Translations under genes and position numbers: made by a program
Source of the DNA: Rhodocyclaceae bacterium UBA2271
GTDB taxonomy: Bacteria; Pseudomonadota; Gammaproteobacteria; Burkholderiales; Rhodocyclaceae
Reading direction: 5' to 3'
Length of the DNA: 51,915 bases
NCBI GenBank assembly: GCA_002347405.1
Contig: DDXB01000001.1
Span: forward strand, 32,545 to 84,459
Shown: one piece after another, positions 36,835-44,407 of the stretch
How positions within the stretch are numbered: position 1 is the stretch's first letter
Layout of the letters: every line of letters starts with the position of its first letter
The notes under the pieces: model-generated
The model's database searches: none
Seen by the model: the letters and a program-made list of their open reading frames with translations, nothing else
What the model was told of the DNA's origin: nothing

Positions 36835-38292
36835 ATGCAATTGCGCGATCCGCAACTTCTTCGCAACCAGGCGTTCATCGCCGGCGCCTGGACGGCAGCC
36901 GACAGTGGCGCCATCGTTGCCGTTACCAATCCGGCTACTGGTGCCACACTGGCCACGGTGCCCGACATGGGGGTGGCGGAAACTCGCCGCGCCATCAATG
37001 CCGCCAATGCGGCCTGGCCCGCCTGGCGGGCGCTTACCGCCAAGCAGCGTGGCGCGATATTGCGTAGCTGGCATGACCTGATCGTTGCCAATGCCGACGA
37101 TCTCGCCTTGCTGATGACCTCCGAGCAGGGCAAACCACTCGCCGAAGCGCGTGGCGAAGCGCTCTACGCCGCTACCTTCGTCGAGTGGTTTGCCGAAGAA
37201 GCCAAGCGTACCTATGGTGATCTGATCCCCGGCACGATGGCGAATCAGCGCCTGCTGGTCATGAAGCAGCCGATCGGCGTTAGTGCGGCGATCACGCCAT
37301 GGAATTTCCCGGCGGCGATGATCACGCGCAAGGTCGCACCGGCTTTGGCGGCTGGCTGCCCGGTGGTGGTGAAGCCCGCCGAGCAGACCCCGCTGACCGC
37401 GCTGGCGCTGGCCGTGCTGGCTGAGCGCGCCGGCTTCCCGCCCGGTGTGTTCAACATGGTGACCGGTTCGGCAGCGTCGGCACCGCTGATCGGCAGCGAG
37501 CTGACCGGCAACCCCATCGTGCGCAAGCTGTCCTTTACCGGATCGACCGAGGTCGGCCGCCTGCTGATGGCGCAATGCGCTCCGACGCTCAAGAAACTTT
37601 CGCTCGAACTCGGCGGCAACGCACCCTTCATCGTGTTTGACGATGCCGATGTCGATGCGGCGGTTGCCGGCGCGATGGCGAGTAAATACCGCAATGCCGG
37701 CCAGACTTGCGTGTGCGCCAACCGCCTGCTGGTGCAGGCGGGCATTTATGAAAGCTTCGCACAGAAACTGGCCGCACAGGTGCAGGCGCTCAAGGTCGGT
37801 GTCGGTACCGATGCCGGGGTGACGCAAGGCCCGCTGATCGACACGCAGGCGCTCGCCAAGGTCGAGGCGCATATTGCCGATGCCGTGGAAAAGGGTGCCC
37901 GAGTACTGACGGGTGGCAAGCGCCATGCCCAGGGCGGTACGTTCTTCGAGCCGACGGTGTTGGCTGATGTGACGCCGGCGATGCTCTGCGCGCGCGAGGA
38001 AACCTTCGGTCCGGTCGCGCCGCTGTTCAAGTTCAGCGACGAGGCGGAGGCCATTGCCCTGGCCAATGCCACCGAATACGGACTGGCGAGTTACTTCTAT
38101 GCCCGCGATCTGTCGCGCGTCTGGCGTGTCGCCGAAGCGCTGGACTATGGCATGGTCGGGGTCAATGTCGGCCTGATCGCCAACGAGGTCGCCCCGTTCG
38201 GTGGCGTCAAGCAATCCGGCCTCGGCCGCGAGGGCTCGCGTTACGGTATCGAGGAGTATCTCGAGATCAAGTACGTTTGTATGGGGGTCTGA
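36835..38292 (+). CDS. gabD: NAD(P)-dependent succinate-semialdehyde dehydrogenase
   Basis: The 485-residue aldehyde dehydrogenase resembles GabD. The visible signatures are ITPWNFPAAMITRKVAPALAAGCPVVVKPAEQTPLTALA, LSFTGSTEVGRLL, KKLSLELGGNAPFIVFDDADVDAAV with the general-base Glu, and KYRNAGQTCVCANRLLVQ with the catalytic Cys. It oxidises succinate semialdehyde to succinate in 4-aminobutyrate breakdown; no GABA transaminase gene is in view, so the exact aldehyde is inferred. AAGGAG precedes the ATG. Its stop is followed within two bases by a GC-rich repeat whose hairpin could end transcription. Confidence 0.92.
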   Translation: MQLRDPQLLRNQAFIAGAWTAADSGAIVAVTNPATGATLATVPDMGVAETRRAINAANAAWPAWRALTAKQRGAILRSWHDLIVANADDLALLMTSEQGKPLAEARGEALYAATFVEWFAEEAKRTYGDLIPGTMANQRLLVMKQPIGVSAAITPWNFPAAMITRKVAPALAAGCPVVVKPAEQTPLTALALAVLAERAGFPPGVFNMVTGSAASAPLIGSELTGNPIVRKLSFTGSTEVGRLLMAQCAPTLKKLSLELGGNAPFIVFDDADVDAAVAGAMASKYRNAGQTCVCANRLLVQAGIYESFAQKLAAQVQALKVGVGTDAGVTQGPLIDTQALAKVEAHIADAVEKGARVLTGGKRHAQGGTFFEPTVLADVTPAMLCAREETFGPVAPLFKFSDEAEAIALANATEYGLASYFYARDLSRVWRVAEALDYGMVGVNVGLIANEVAPFGGVKQSGLGREGSRYGIEEYLEIKYVCMGV

Positions 38293-38294
38293 GG

Positions 38295-38812
38295 CCCGCC
38301 CTCCCCCAGCCCCTCCCGCGCGGGAGGGGTGACTGTTTTTTGCCTGCGGCCGCCGCTACGCGGCTTAACGCCGGCACTGCCGGCATTAGCCTACGCCGCA
38401 ACGGCGCGACTACGTCGCTTGTTGTCGCTGTGCTCGTCTGTTACGGGGCGCCCCCGTTCATGCTTTGGTGCGGATTGTGTGCGATAAAGCCGCATCTCGC
38501 TTCGCGAGACCAGTCTTCGACTGTCCTGCGGCCTGCGGCCTGGTGGCTGGCGCCGCATGCCGTCTTGCCTTGGTAGCCCTCTCCCTCAATCCCTCTCCCG
38601 CAAGCGGGAGAGGGAAGCTATCTGCCTCCTCTCTCCCGCTGGGAGAGAGGTCGGGAGAGAGGGATTGGCCCGGCGGCGCGACTGCAGCAGTGTGTTTTTC
38701 TCCCCTTTCCCCTGGCGGGAAAGGGGCCGGGGGAAAGGGGGAGCCAGCAGAATGCCCTTGGCCCGTTTGCGGGCCAAGGGCGGCCCGGCGGCGAGACTGC
38801 TTTGTGAATTGC
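38295..38812 (+). repeat. GC-rich modular repeat, copy D (longest)
   Basis: It begins GGCCCGCCCTCCCCCAGCCC, as does copy B on the other strand. A 20-bp palindrome at 38310-38329 and six T (38336-38341) follow, then all modules seen elsewhere in order. An extra insert (GCGATAAAGCCGCATCTCGC at about 38480) and both kinds of G-rich stem pair are present (CCCTCTCCCGCAAGCGGG and TCTCCCCTTTCCCCTGGCGGG types). It fills the 555-base gap between gabD and the convergent radical SAM gene, apart from about 35 bases. Confidence 0.85.
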
Positions 38813-38847
38813 CGCTACCTATCAGACCCGCCCTGCTTCGTTGTCAA

Positions 38848-40446
38848 TCAGACCTGCTCGTGTGTGGCGGTGGCGATCGGCATTGATGAAAGTCGGCGCT
38901 GGTGGGACGCCGGTTTCTTGCTGGCGAGTTCGCGGGCGAGGATTTCAAGCGTCGCGCGGCCGATGTATTCGCCCTGCGTGTCATCCATCTTGCTTGAGTA
39001 TTCCAAAGCCTCAAGATACGCGCGACCGATCATGCGACCCAGCGGCTGCGGGTTGTAGAGCAGCTTCTTGATGAGGAAGGGATTGAGGGTCAGCGGATCG
39101 TAGCCCTCGGGCAGGTAGCCGGCGGCAATCAGTTTCTTTTCAATGGGCGTGTTGGGTTGCACGCCGACGAAGAAGATGAACGGCAGCACCTTGTCGCGAC
39201 CGAACATTTCGTAAAGTTCATCGATGCGATCAATGGTGGCAAACAGCGTTTCGGGCGACTCGTCAGGGGCATTCAGCGGCAGGTAGAGCTTGATCATCTG
39301 GTCGGTCATGCCGGCGTCCTGGAAGAGGCGGAACGCCGCCATCTGCTGGTCGAGCGCATAGCCGAGCGTCAGGCTGTCGATCATGTCCTGCGAACCGGTG
39401 AAGGACAGGTCGATGCTCTCCAGGCCGCTGGCCACCATTTTCTTGGCAATCCCGGCGGTCAGGTAATTCAGACGCAGATAGCCGGTCCAGCGCACCTTGA
39501 CATTGCGCGCCAGCATTTCGTCGAGAATGGCCTCGACATGGGCCATGCTGCGGCGGGTCGAGCAAAACTGGGCATCGGTGAACCAAATGTGCGTGACGCC
39601 ATAAACCTTGCTAAGCGTTTCAACCTCCTTCGCCACCTCGGCCGGGTCGCGGTAACGCTGATGCGCGCCTTCGATCTTGTTGTACAGACAGAAATTGCAC
39701 TGGAACGGGCAGCCGCGCTTGGTGTGTACGCCAATGGCCTCCTTGCCCGGGCCGACGTACTCGCCGAAGGCCGGGAAGATCGAGGCGAGATAAGGAAAGT
39801 CGATGGCCGTCAGGCTCGGCAGGTCGAAGGTCTCTTCCGCCGGATGGTGGTGGACCTGCCCGGTCGCATCCTTGTGGTAATAGTTTCCCGCCGGCGCGGT
39901 GAAGCCATCGACGATCGACAGCATGGCGTCCTCGCCCTCGCCAACCACCACTACGGTATCGGTTGGACAGCGCTGAACAATATATTTGCCGAAGATCGAT
40001 ACGGCGGTGCCGCCGACCACCAGTCGCGACTGCGGCAACAGCTGGCGTACCAGCTTCAGATAACCGAAGTTGCGAACGCGCTGCATGGCATAGTCGGTGA
40101 TGATGCCCACTGCATCCCAGGCCGCCTTGACCCTTTTCCAGGGACTGGGCGAGTGATCGAAATTCATCACGACATCGAGCGCATCGTTCTCTGGATGCGG
40201 ACCGAAGGTTTGCATGTTGCGCCAGGAGAAGGCAACCACTTCGGGATTCAGCGCCGCCAGCCGTTCGCTTAGTGCGGCCTTGCGACGATCGGCAGGAATG
40301 ACCGCCAGGTCAAGGATTTCCTGGCCGATTTCGGGCCGCTGCTTGTGGATGAAGTCGGCCACATAGACGACGCCACCCGGCCAGATTTTCCAGACCGGCA
40401 GACGCACATAAAGGACGGACTTCACTGGGCGAACCTGCTGCGACAT
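38848..40446 (-). CDS. Radical SAM protein with N-terminal B12-binding-like domain
   Basis: The 532-residue protein has an N-terminal Rossmann-like part resembling cobalamin-binding domains (VVAFSWRNMQTFGPHPEND, VVGGTAVSIF, VVVGEGEDAMLSIVDGF) and a radical SAM core with the cluster motif RGCPFQCNFCLYN (CxxxCxxC). No clear DxHxxG cobalamin motif was found, so B12 use is uncertain. Family members methylate or rearrange unreactive carbons, as in BchE-like and P-methylase groups; the substrate here is unknown. ATG 40446 follows AGGAGTTGC. The last 30 or so residues include SHQRRLSS, encoded by the 24-bp motif at 38889-38912, so the C-terminus appears to have been extended by that repeat. Confidence 0.85.
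   Translation of the reverse strand: MSQQVRPVKSVLYVRLPVWKIWPGGVVYVADFIHKQRPEIGQEILDLAVIPADRRKAALSERLAALNPEVVAFSWRNMQTFGPHPENDALDVVMNFDHSPSPWKRVKAAWDAVGIITDYAMQRVRNFGYLKLVRQLLPQSRLVVGGTAVSIFGKYIVQRCPTDTVVVVGEGEDAMLSIVDGFTAPAGNYYHKDATGQVHHHPAEETFDLPSLTAIDFPYLASIFPAFGEYVGPGKEAIGVHTKRGCPFQCNFCLYNKIEGAHQRYRDPAEVAKEVETLSKVYGVTHIWFTDAQFCSTRRSMAHVEAILDEMLARNVKVRWTGYLRLNYLTAGIAKKMVASGLESIDLSFTGSQDMIDSLTLGYALDQQMAAFRLFQDAGMTDQMIKLYLPLNAPDESPETLFATIDRIDELYEMFGRDKVLPFIFFVGVQPNTPIEKKLIAAGYLPEGYDPLTLNPFLIKKLLYNPQPLGRMIGRAYLEALEYSSKMDDTQGEYIGRATLEILARELASKKPASHQRRLSSMPIATATHEQV
38889..38912 (+). repeat. Interspersed 24-bp motif, copy e (inside the radical SAM gene)
   Basis: AAAGTCGGCGCTGG, TGGG, ACGCCG: one mismatch to the consensus. 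It lies antisense and in frame in the last 65 bases of the radical SAM coding region. Confidence 0.75.
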
Positions 40447-40520
40447 GATGCAACTCCTAAACCAGCCAGAATGTAACCCGACAAGGGCATCTCCTGATGT
40501 CCCTCGCACTTCCTCCGGAA

Positions 40521-40549
40521 AAAAACATTCCAGGCCAACTTGCCTGGAA
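40521..40549 (-). terminator. Terminator-like hairpin between the YqjDEK-like operon and the radical SAM gene
   Basis: On the minus strand TTCCAGGC and GCCTGGAA (40528-40535 and 40542-40549) form a perfect 8-bp stem with a 6-base loop, followed by TG and seven T. It lies about 100 bases past the last gene of the upstream operon and 82 bases before the radical SAM ATG. It could end the operon transcript or act as an attenuator for the radical SAM gene. Confidence 0.7.
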
Positions 40550-40647
40550 ACCAACAAAAGCCGGGCAACATATTACTTGAGTGGCAGGCAATGAGAAAAT
40601 CAGAATAATCTAATTGCACTGCACAAAATCAAATAAGGTACGTTATT

Positions 40648-41022
40648 TTAAGTGGCTCGCTGCCTGCCTTGGTTGTCCCTGTTCTGCCTGCGCCGGTCAA
40701 GCCACCAGGCCAGTACCGGCAATGCCAGAAAGGAACCCGGCAGTGCCAGTACGACCAGATAGGGCGACAAATGCCCCAGGGCCCGCAATTGTTGCAGCAA
40801 TTCCCCGCGCTCTACGGCAGACCAGCGCGTGCCGTTGCGGCGCTTCATCAGGAGCGGCATCAGTCCCTTGACCTTGCCGAGTTCGGCCGTGATTTGCTCG
40901 CGTTCGCGGCGCTGTGCTTCAAGCAAGCGGCGCACCAGAAAAGGGGATACCACAAAGCTGTTGGCGGCCAATTGCTGCTGCCGGGAGGCCTCCCGAACGG
41001 CCTCGCGGCTAATCATGGACAT
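40648..41022 (-). CDS. Uncharacterised protein, possibly LETM1-like C-terminal motif
   Basis: The 124-residue protein has a charged helical N-terminal half (SPFLVRRLLEAQRREREQITAELGKVKGLMPLLM). A hydrophobic segment near its end follows: ALGHLSPYLVVLALPGSFLALPVLAWWLDRRRQNRDN. The pattern around GHLSPYLVVLALPGSFLALPVLAWWLDRR recalls the LETM1 ribosome-binding-like module in bacterial proteins, though I cannot confirm this. ATG 41022 overlaps the stop of the YqjK-like gene (TGATG), which fixes the start and suggests coupling. An upstream open extension to 41100 is not needed. Confidence 0.6.
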   Translation of the reverse strand: MSMISREAVREASRQQQLAANSFVVSPFLVRRLLEAQRREREQITAELGKVKGLMPLLMKRRNGTRWSAVERGELLQQLRALGHLSPYLVVLALPGSFLALPVLAWWLDRRRQNRDNQGRQRAT

Positions 41023-41324
41023 CAGGGGTGAGTCGGCTGATTCAGCCAGTGATTGCCACTTCGCCACAATCGCCAGGCAAGGAAACCGCGCCGTCCCCAA
41101 CGCCAGGCGAAGCGCCGCACGCCCGGTCTAACCACCAGCAGCAGCGCCAGGATACCCGCCACCACTTCCGGATGTCGGCCCACCCAGCGTACTCCGGTAT
41201 TGACCTGGTCTGCCACATCGAACAGGGGCGTCAGACCAGCGGCGTGATAGGCCAGTGTTTCGCGTTGGGCTGCTGCATCAAGTACCAGAAGTTGCTTTTT
41301 CAGCGCGAATTCGATCGCATTCAT
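41022..41324 (-). CDS. YqjK-like protein
   Basis: The 100-residue basic protein has an N-terminal helix (MNAIEFALKKQLLVLDAAAQRETLAYHAAGLTPLFD) and a membrane-active stretch VVAGILALLLVVRPG, then RRFAWRWGRRGFLAWRLWR. This matches the YqjK-like family only loosely, but it follows a YqjE-like gene with an ATGA overlap, as yqjK follows yqjE in E. coli. Its function is unknown. It forms a set with DUF883 and YqjE-like partners. Confidence 0.65.
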   Translation of the reverse strand: MNAIEFALKKQLLVLDAAAQRETLAYHAAGLTPLFDVADQVNTGVRWVGRHPEVVAGILALLLVVRPGVRRFAWRWGRRGFLAWRLWRSGNHWLNQPTHP

Positions 41325-41725
41325 GAAGGTACGTCCAGGCCCTTGTCTTTGGCCGGGTTCAATGCCGCCTCGTCACGACGCAGTTCGGCCAGACTGGCGG
41401 CAAACATCTGCGAACCCTGTCGGGACAAGCGCAGCGTCATGAAAATCGCCACGCCTGCCGCAACGGAAAACAGTACTGTGAATATCCCGAGAACCAGCAG
41501 CCGGTGATTTTCCCAGAACAGCACCGTGAAGAAAATGGCAAAAAACACGACGCCAACCGCTGCACACAATGCGGCAACAAAGCCCCATAAATACAGGCGC
41601 ATGAGGCGCCCAGCCTCCTCATGCGCCTCAAGTCTCAACAACTCGAGGCGCGTGCGCAACAGGCTGGCCGCGGTCGTCGCAAAACCCCGCAAGGAGGCCA
41701 GCAGACCTTCAGGTGTGTCGCTCAT
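41321..41725 (-). CDS. YqjE-like membrane protein (phage-holin-like fold)
   Basis: The 134-residue protein has an amphipathic helix (LLASLRGFATTAASLLRTRLELLRLEAHEEAGRL) followed by two membrane segments (LYLWGFVAALCAAVGVVFFAIFFTVLF and LLVLGIFTVLFSVAAGVAIFM). This is the YqjE/holin-superfamily-type pattern in proteobacteria. It is an inner-membrane protein of unknown role, linked to ElaB/YqjD ribosome-anchoring proteins. The stop overlaps the next gene by four bases. Confidence 0.85.
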   Translation of the reverse strand: MSDTPEGLLASLRGFATTAASLLRTRLELLRLEAHEEAGRLMRLYLWGFVAALCAAVGVVFFAIFFTVLFWENHRLLVLGIFTVLFSVAAGVAIFMTLRLSRQGSQMFAASLAELRRDEAALNPAKDKGLDVPS

Positions 41726-41781
41726 TTCAGGATAGGTCTAGGCAATTGCTTCTTCGTCCGGAACCGGGTCCGGACGAACGC

Positions 41782-42093
41782 TCAGCGCCTGCCGATCAAC
41801 AATCCGATGACGAAACCGATTCCGGCGGCAACGCCGACGGAGCGCCAGGGATTGTCATGCACATAATCGTCAGCAACGCGACCCACCTGTTTGGCGCGAT
41901 CAATCACGGCAGTTTCGGCGTCCGCGAGCTTCACTTTCGCGTCGGCCAGACGGCTCTGTATCTTAACGCGCAGATCGGCAGCCTTGTCCCCGGCCTGATT
42001 GGCGGTGGCACGTAGCAATTCCTCGGCATCAGCGACTACCACCTTGAAATCGGCGATCAGCTTTTCCTTGCTGACATCGGCTGTTTCGGTCAT
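41782..42093 (-). CDS. DUF883 (ElaB/YqjD-type) membrane-anchored protein
   Basis: The 103-residue protein has a long helix (KLIADFKVVVADAEELLRATANQAGDKAADLRVKIQSRLADAK). The DUF883 glycine-rich membrane anchor follows (YVHDNPWRSVGVAAGIGFVIGLLIGRR), with the conserved NPWRSVG. Relatives YqjD and ElaB bind ribosomes at the membrane in stationary phase. ATG 42093 is preceded by AAAGGAGC. It heads the four-gene operon. Confidence 0.93.
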   Translation of the reverse strand: MTETADVSKEKLIADFKVVVADAEELLRATANQAGDKAADLRVKIQSRLADAKVKLADAETAVIDRAKQVGRVADDYVHDNPWRSVGVAAGIGFVIGLLIGRR

Positions 42094-42210
42094 TTTCAGC
42101 TCCTTTGATAAAACGTCAACGCGACGCGGGATTTTACTCACCCTGAAGATTAGCAGGGTTTCTGGCAGTCGGGCAGGCAATGTACGATAAGGGGCAAGCG
42201 ACGAAAGAGG

Positions 42211-43002
42211 CTAAGGCCATGCGTAATCGATTATCAAGGGTGCATGATCGGAAAAGCGCAGGTCCTTGAACACCCGCGCCGCGCTCGATCGCTCGGCCAG
42301 CCCGGGGGAAGCGATCTGGTAATCGATGCGCCAGCCCACGTTATTGGCCCAAGCCTGTCCGCGATTCGACCACCAGGTGTAAGCCTCGGCCTCGGCGTCA
42401 GGGTAAAGAAGACGATAAGCGTCGGCCCATCCCAGTTCGGTTTTGACCTGGCCTATCCAGGCGCGTTCTTCGGGCAAAAAACCGGAATTCTTCTGGTTGG
42501 ACCGCCAGTTTTTCAGGTCTTTTTGGGTGGGGGCGATGTTCCAGTCGCCGCAGAGCACGATTTCCCTGGCTGAGTCGGTCGTTTCTTTGCGCAGATCAGC
42601 CAGCTGGGGGTAGAAGACGTCCATGAAGCGAAATTTTGCCGCCTGGCGTTCCGGCGAGGACGATCCGGATGGCAGGTACAGGGAAATCACCGACAAGCCT
42701 GGCCAATCGGCGCGCAGAAAGCGGCCTTCGGCATCGAACTCGGGGCTGCCGATGCCTTCAATCAAGCGTTCGGGCGGGACTTTTGCGTAGAGACCAACAC
42801 CGCTGTAGCCTTTTTTTTCTGCATGGTGAAAATATCCAGTCAGTCCGGCGACCTTGCGCATTTCTTCCGTAATGTCGGCGGCTTGTGCCTTGATCTCCTG
42901 AACGCAGACGATATCGGCATTTTGAGCTGCCAGCCAGTCGAGCCAGCCCTTCCTGACGGCAGAACGGATGCCATTCAAATTCAATGTGATGATTCTGAGC
43001 AT
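42211..43002 (-). CDS. xth: Exodeoxyribonuclease III
   Basis: The 263-residue endonuclease/exonuclease/phosphatase-fold protein has LRIITLNLNGIRSAVRKGWLDWL at the start, DIVCVQEIKAQ with the metal-binding Glu, LCGDWNIAPTQKDLKNW, and a final RVFKDLRFSDHAPLIIDY with the catalytic Asp-His pair. ExoIII cuts abasic sites and trims 3' ends in base-excision repair. Only 17 bases separate its ATG from the divergent pyrE ATG, so each promoter must extend into the other gene. Confidence 0.95.
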   Translation of the reverse strand: MLRIITLNLNGIRSAVRKGWLDWLAAQNADIVCVQEIKAQAADITEEMRKVAGLTGYFHHAEKKGYSGVGLYAKVPPERLIEGIGSPEFDAEGRFLRADWPGLSVISLYLPSGSSSPERQAAKFRFMDVFYPQLADLRKETTDSAREIVLCGDWNIAPTQKDLKNWRSNQKNSGFLPEERAWIGQVKTELGWADAYRLLYPDAEAEAYTWWSNRGQAWANNVGWRIDYQIASPGLAERSSAARVFKDLRFSDHAPLIIDYAWP

Positions 43003-43019
43003 GTAGAATTGTTCTCACT

Positions 43020-43676
43020 ATGAGCAATGCCGATTTTAGCCGGGAGTTCATCGCCTTCGCCTGTGACCGGGGCGTACTGCGTTTTGGTGAGTTCAAGACC
43101 AAGGCGGGTCGTCTGTCGCCCTATTTTTTCAACGCCGGCCTGTTCAACGATGGTGCTGCGCTGGGCCGGTTGGCCGATTTCTATGCGCAGGCAATCCTTT
43201 CCGCCGACATCGCGTTCGACATGCTGTTTGGACCCGCGTACAAGGGCATTCCATTGGTTGCCGCGACGGCCATGGCGCTGGCGGCCAAAAAGGACGGGGG
43301 CCGCAATCTGCCCTTTGCCTACAACCGCAAGGAGGCCAAGGACCACGGCGAAGGCGGCGCGCTGATCGGTGCACCACTCAAGGGCCGCGTGCTGATCGTC
43401 GATGACGTCATCTCGGCGGGCACCTCGGTGCGCGAATCGGTGGACATCATTCAGGCTGCGGGTGCAATGCCGGCCGGTGTCGTTATCGCCATTGATCGCC
43501 AGGAACGTGGTACGGGGAAACTCTCCGCCGTGCAGGAAGTGGAACAGAACCTGCAGATGCCGGTAATCGCCGTCGCGCGGCTGACCGATGTGATCGAATA
43601 TCTGGCCGGCCAACCGGCGCTTGAGCAGAATCTTGCCGCAGTACGGCGGTATCGGGAGACTTATGGTGTTGCCTAA
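43020..43676 (+). CDS. pyrE: Orotate phosphoribosyltransferase
   Basis: PyrE joins orotate with PRPP to give OMP in pyrimidine synthesis. The 218-residue protein shows LRFGEFKTKAGRLSPYFFNAGLFNDG, FDMLFGPAYKGIPL and the PRPP loop VLIVDDVISAGTSVRES. It is the usual length. No ribosome site is visible upstream of the ATG, because the divergent xth start is only 17 bases away; a leaderless or short-leader mRNA is possible. The downstream gene overlaps the pyrE stop. Confidence 0.96.
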   Translation: MSNADFSREFIAFACDRGVLRFGEFKTKAGRLSPYFFNAGLFNDGAALGRLADFYAQAILSADIAFDMLFGPAYKGIPLVAATAMALAAKKDGGRNLPFAYNRKEAKDHGEGGALIGAPLKGRVLIVDDVISAGTSVRESVDIIQAAGAMPAGVVIAIDRQERGTGKLSAVQEVEQNLQMPVIAVARLTDVIEYLAGQPALEQNLAAVRRYRETYGVA

Positions 43677-44292
43677 GAAGCCCTGTTCCCTGCTTGCCGT
43701 CCTCCTGTTGCTGGGCCTGGGCCCGGGCGCTGCCGTGGCAGCGCTGATCACCTGTTGCGATGTGAATAACCAGCGTGTTTGCGGCGACCCGCCGCCGCCG
43801 CAATGCCTCAACAAACCGAAAACGGTTTTCAAGAAAGGTGTGGCGTATGACGTCGAGGCGCCACTGACCGCCGAGCAGCGGGCTGCCCGTGAAGTTGCGG
43901 AAGCACGCAAAGCTGAGGAATTGAAGCAGGCGGCCGAACAGGCGCGCCGTGATCGTGCCCTGATGGACAGTTATCCGAATGAAAAGGATATCGACCTGGC
44001 GCGTGACCGGGCGCTTGCCGAAATAGATAAAAATTCGAGCCAGGCCAGAGCACGCCTTGAGGCCGCCCTGAAGCGACAGAAAAAACTGGAACTGGACAAG
44101 GAGTTCTACCAGAAGAAACCATTGCCGGCGCAACTCCAGGCGCAGATCAGGGACAACGATAACGAGATCGCGACGCAGCAGAAAGCCTTGCGGGAAAAGG
44201 ACGAGCACACTGCGGCGGTCAAGGCCCGCTTTGAAGCGGAAAAGGCGCGATACCGGCAAATTTCCAGAGGGGTTGGCCGCGCCACCCAGTAA
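43663..44292 (+). CDS. Secreted coiled-coil protein of unknown function
   Basis: The 209-residue protein has a signal peptide (SLLAVLLLLGLGPGAAVA), a Cys-containing first part (LITCCDVNNQRVCGDPPPPQCLNK) resembling DUF4124-like modules, and a long charged coiled coil (about residues 75-195; AREVAEARKAEELKQAAEQARRDRA, ARARLEAALKRQKKLE). I do not recognise a specific family. ATG 43663 follows GGGAGACTT and overlaps the pyrE stop by 14 bases, so it is translationally linked to pyrE. Confidence 0.65.
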   Translation: MVLPKKPCSLLAVLLLLGLGPGAAVAALITCCDVNNQRVCGDPPPPQCLNKPKTVFKKGVAYDVEAPLTAEQRAAREVAEARKAEELKQAAEQARRDRALMDSYPNEKDIDLARDRALAEIDKNSSQARARLEAALKRQKKLELDKEFYQKKPLPAQLQAQIRDNDNEIATQQKALREKDEHTAAVKARFEAEKARYRQISRGVGRATQ

Positions 44293-44334
44293 TAATCAGG
44301 GTGCGCTTCATGCACAGGGCAGCGAGGCGTATCG

Positions 44335-44358
44335 AAAGTCGGCGCTGGCGAGACGGCG
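44335..44358 (+). repeat. Interspersed 24-bp motif, copy f
   Basis: AAAGTCGGCGCTGG, CGAG, ACGGCG: exact match to the consensus. It lies in the short spacer between the coiled-coil gene and the convergent gatB. Confidence 0.8.
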
Positions 44359-44407
44359 TTAAATTCACCCCCGTAGCAGCCTTGCCGCCGGGGGCGGGCG
44401 GGCAGGC

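Noticed and set aside
36787..38214. 475-residue open frame on the minus strand over gabD
   Set aside because: Antisense shadow of a clear aldehyde dehydrogenase.
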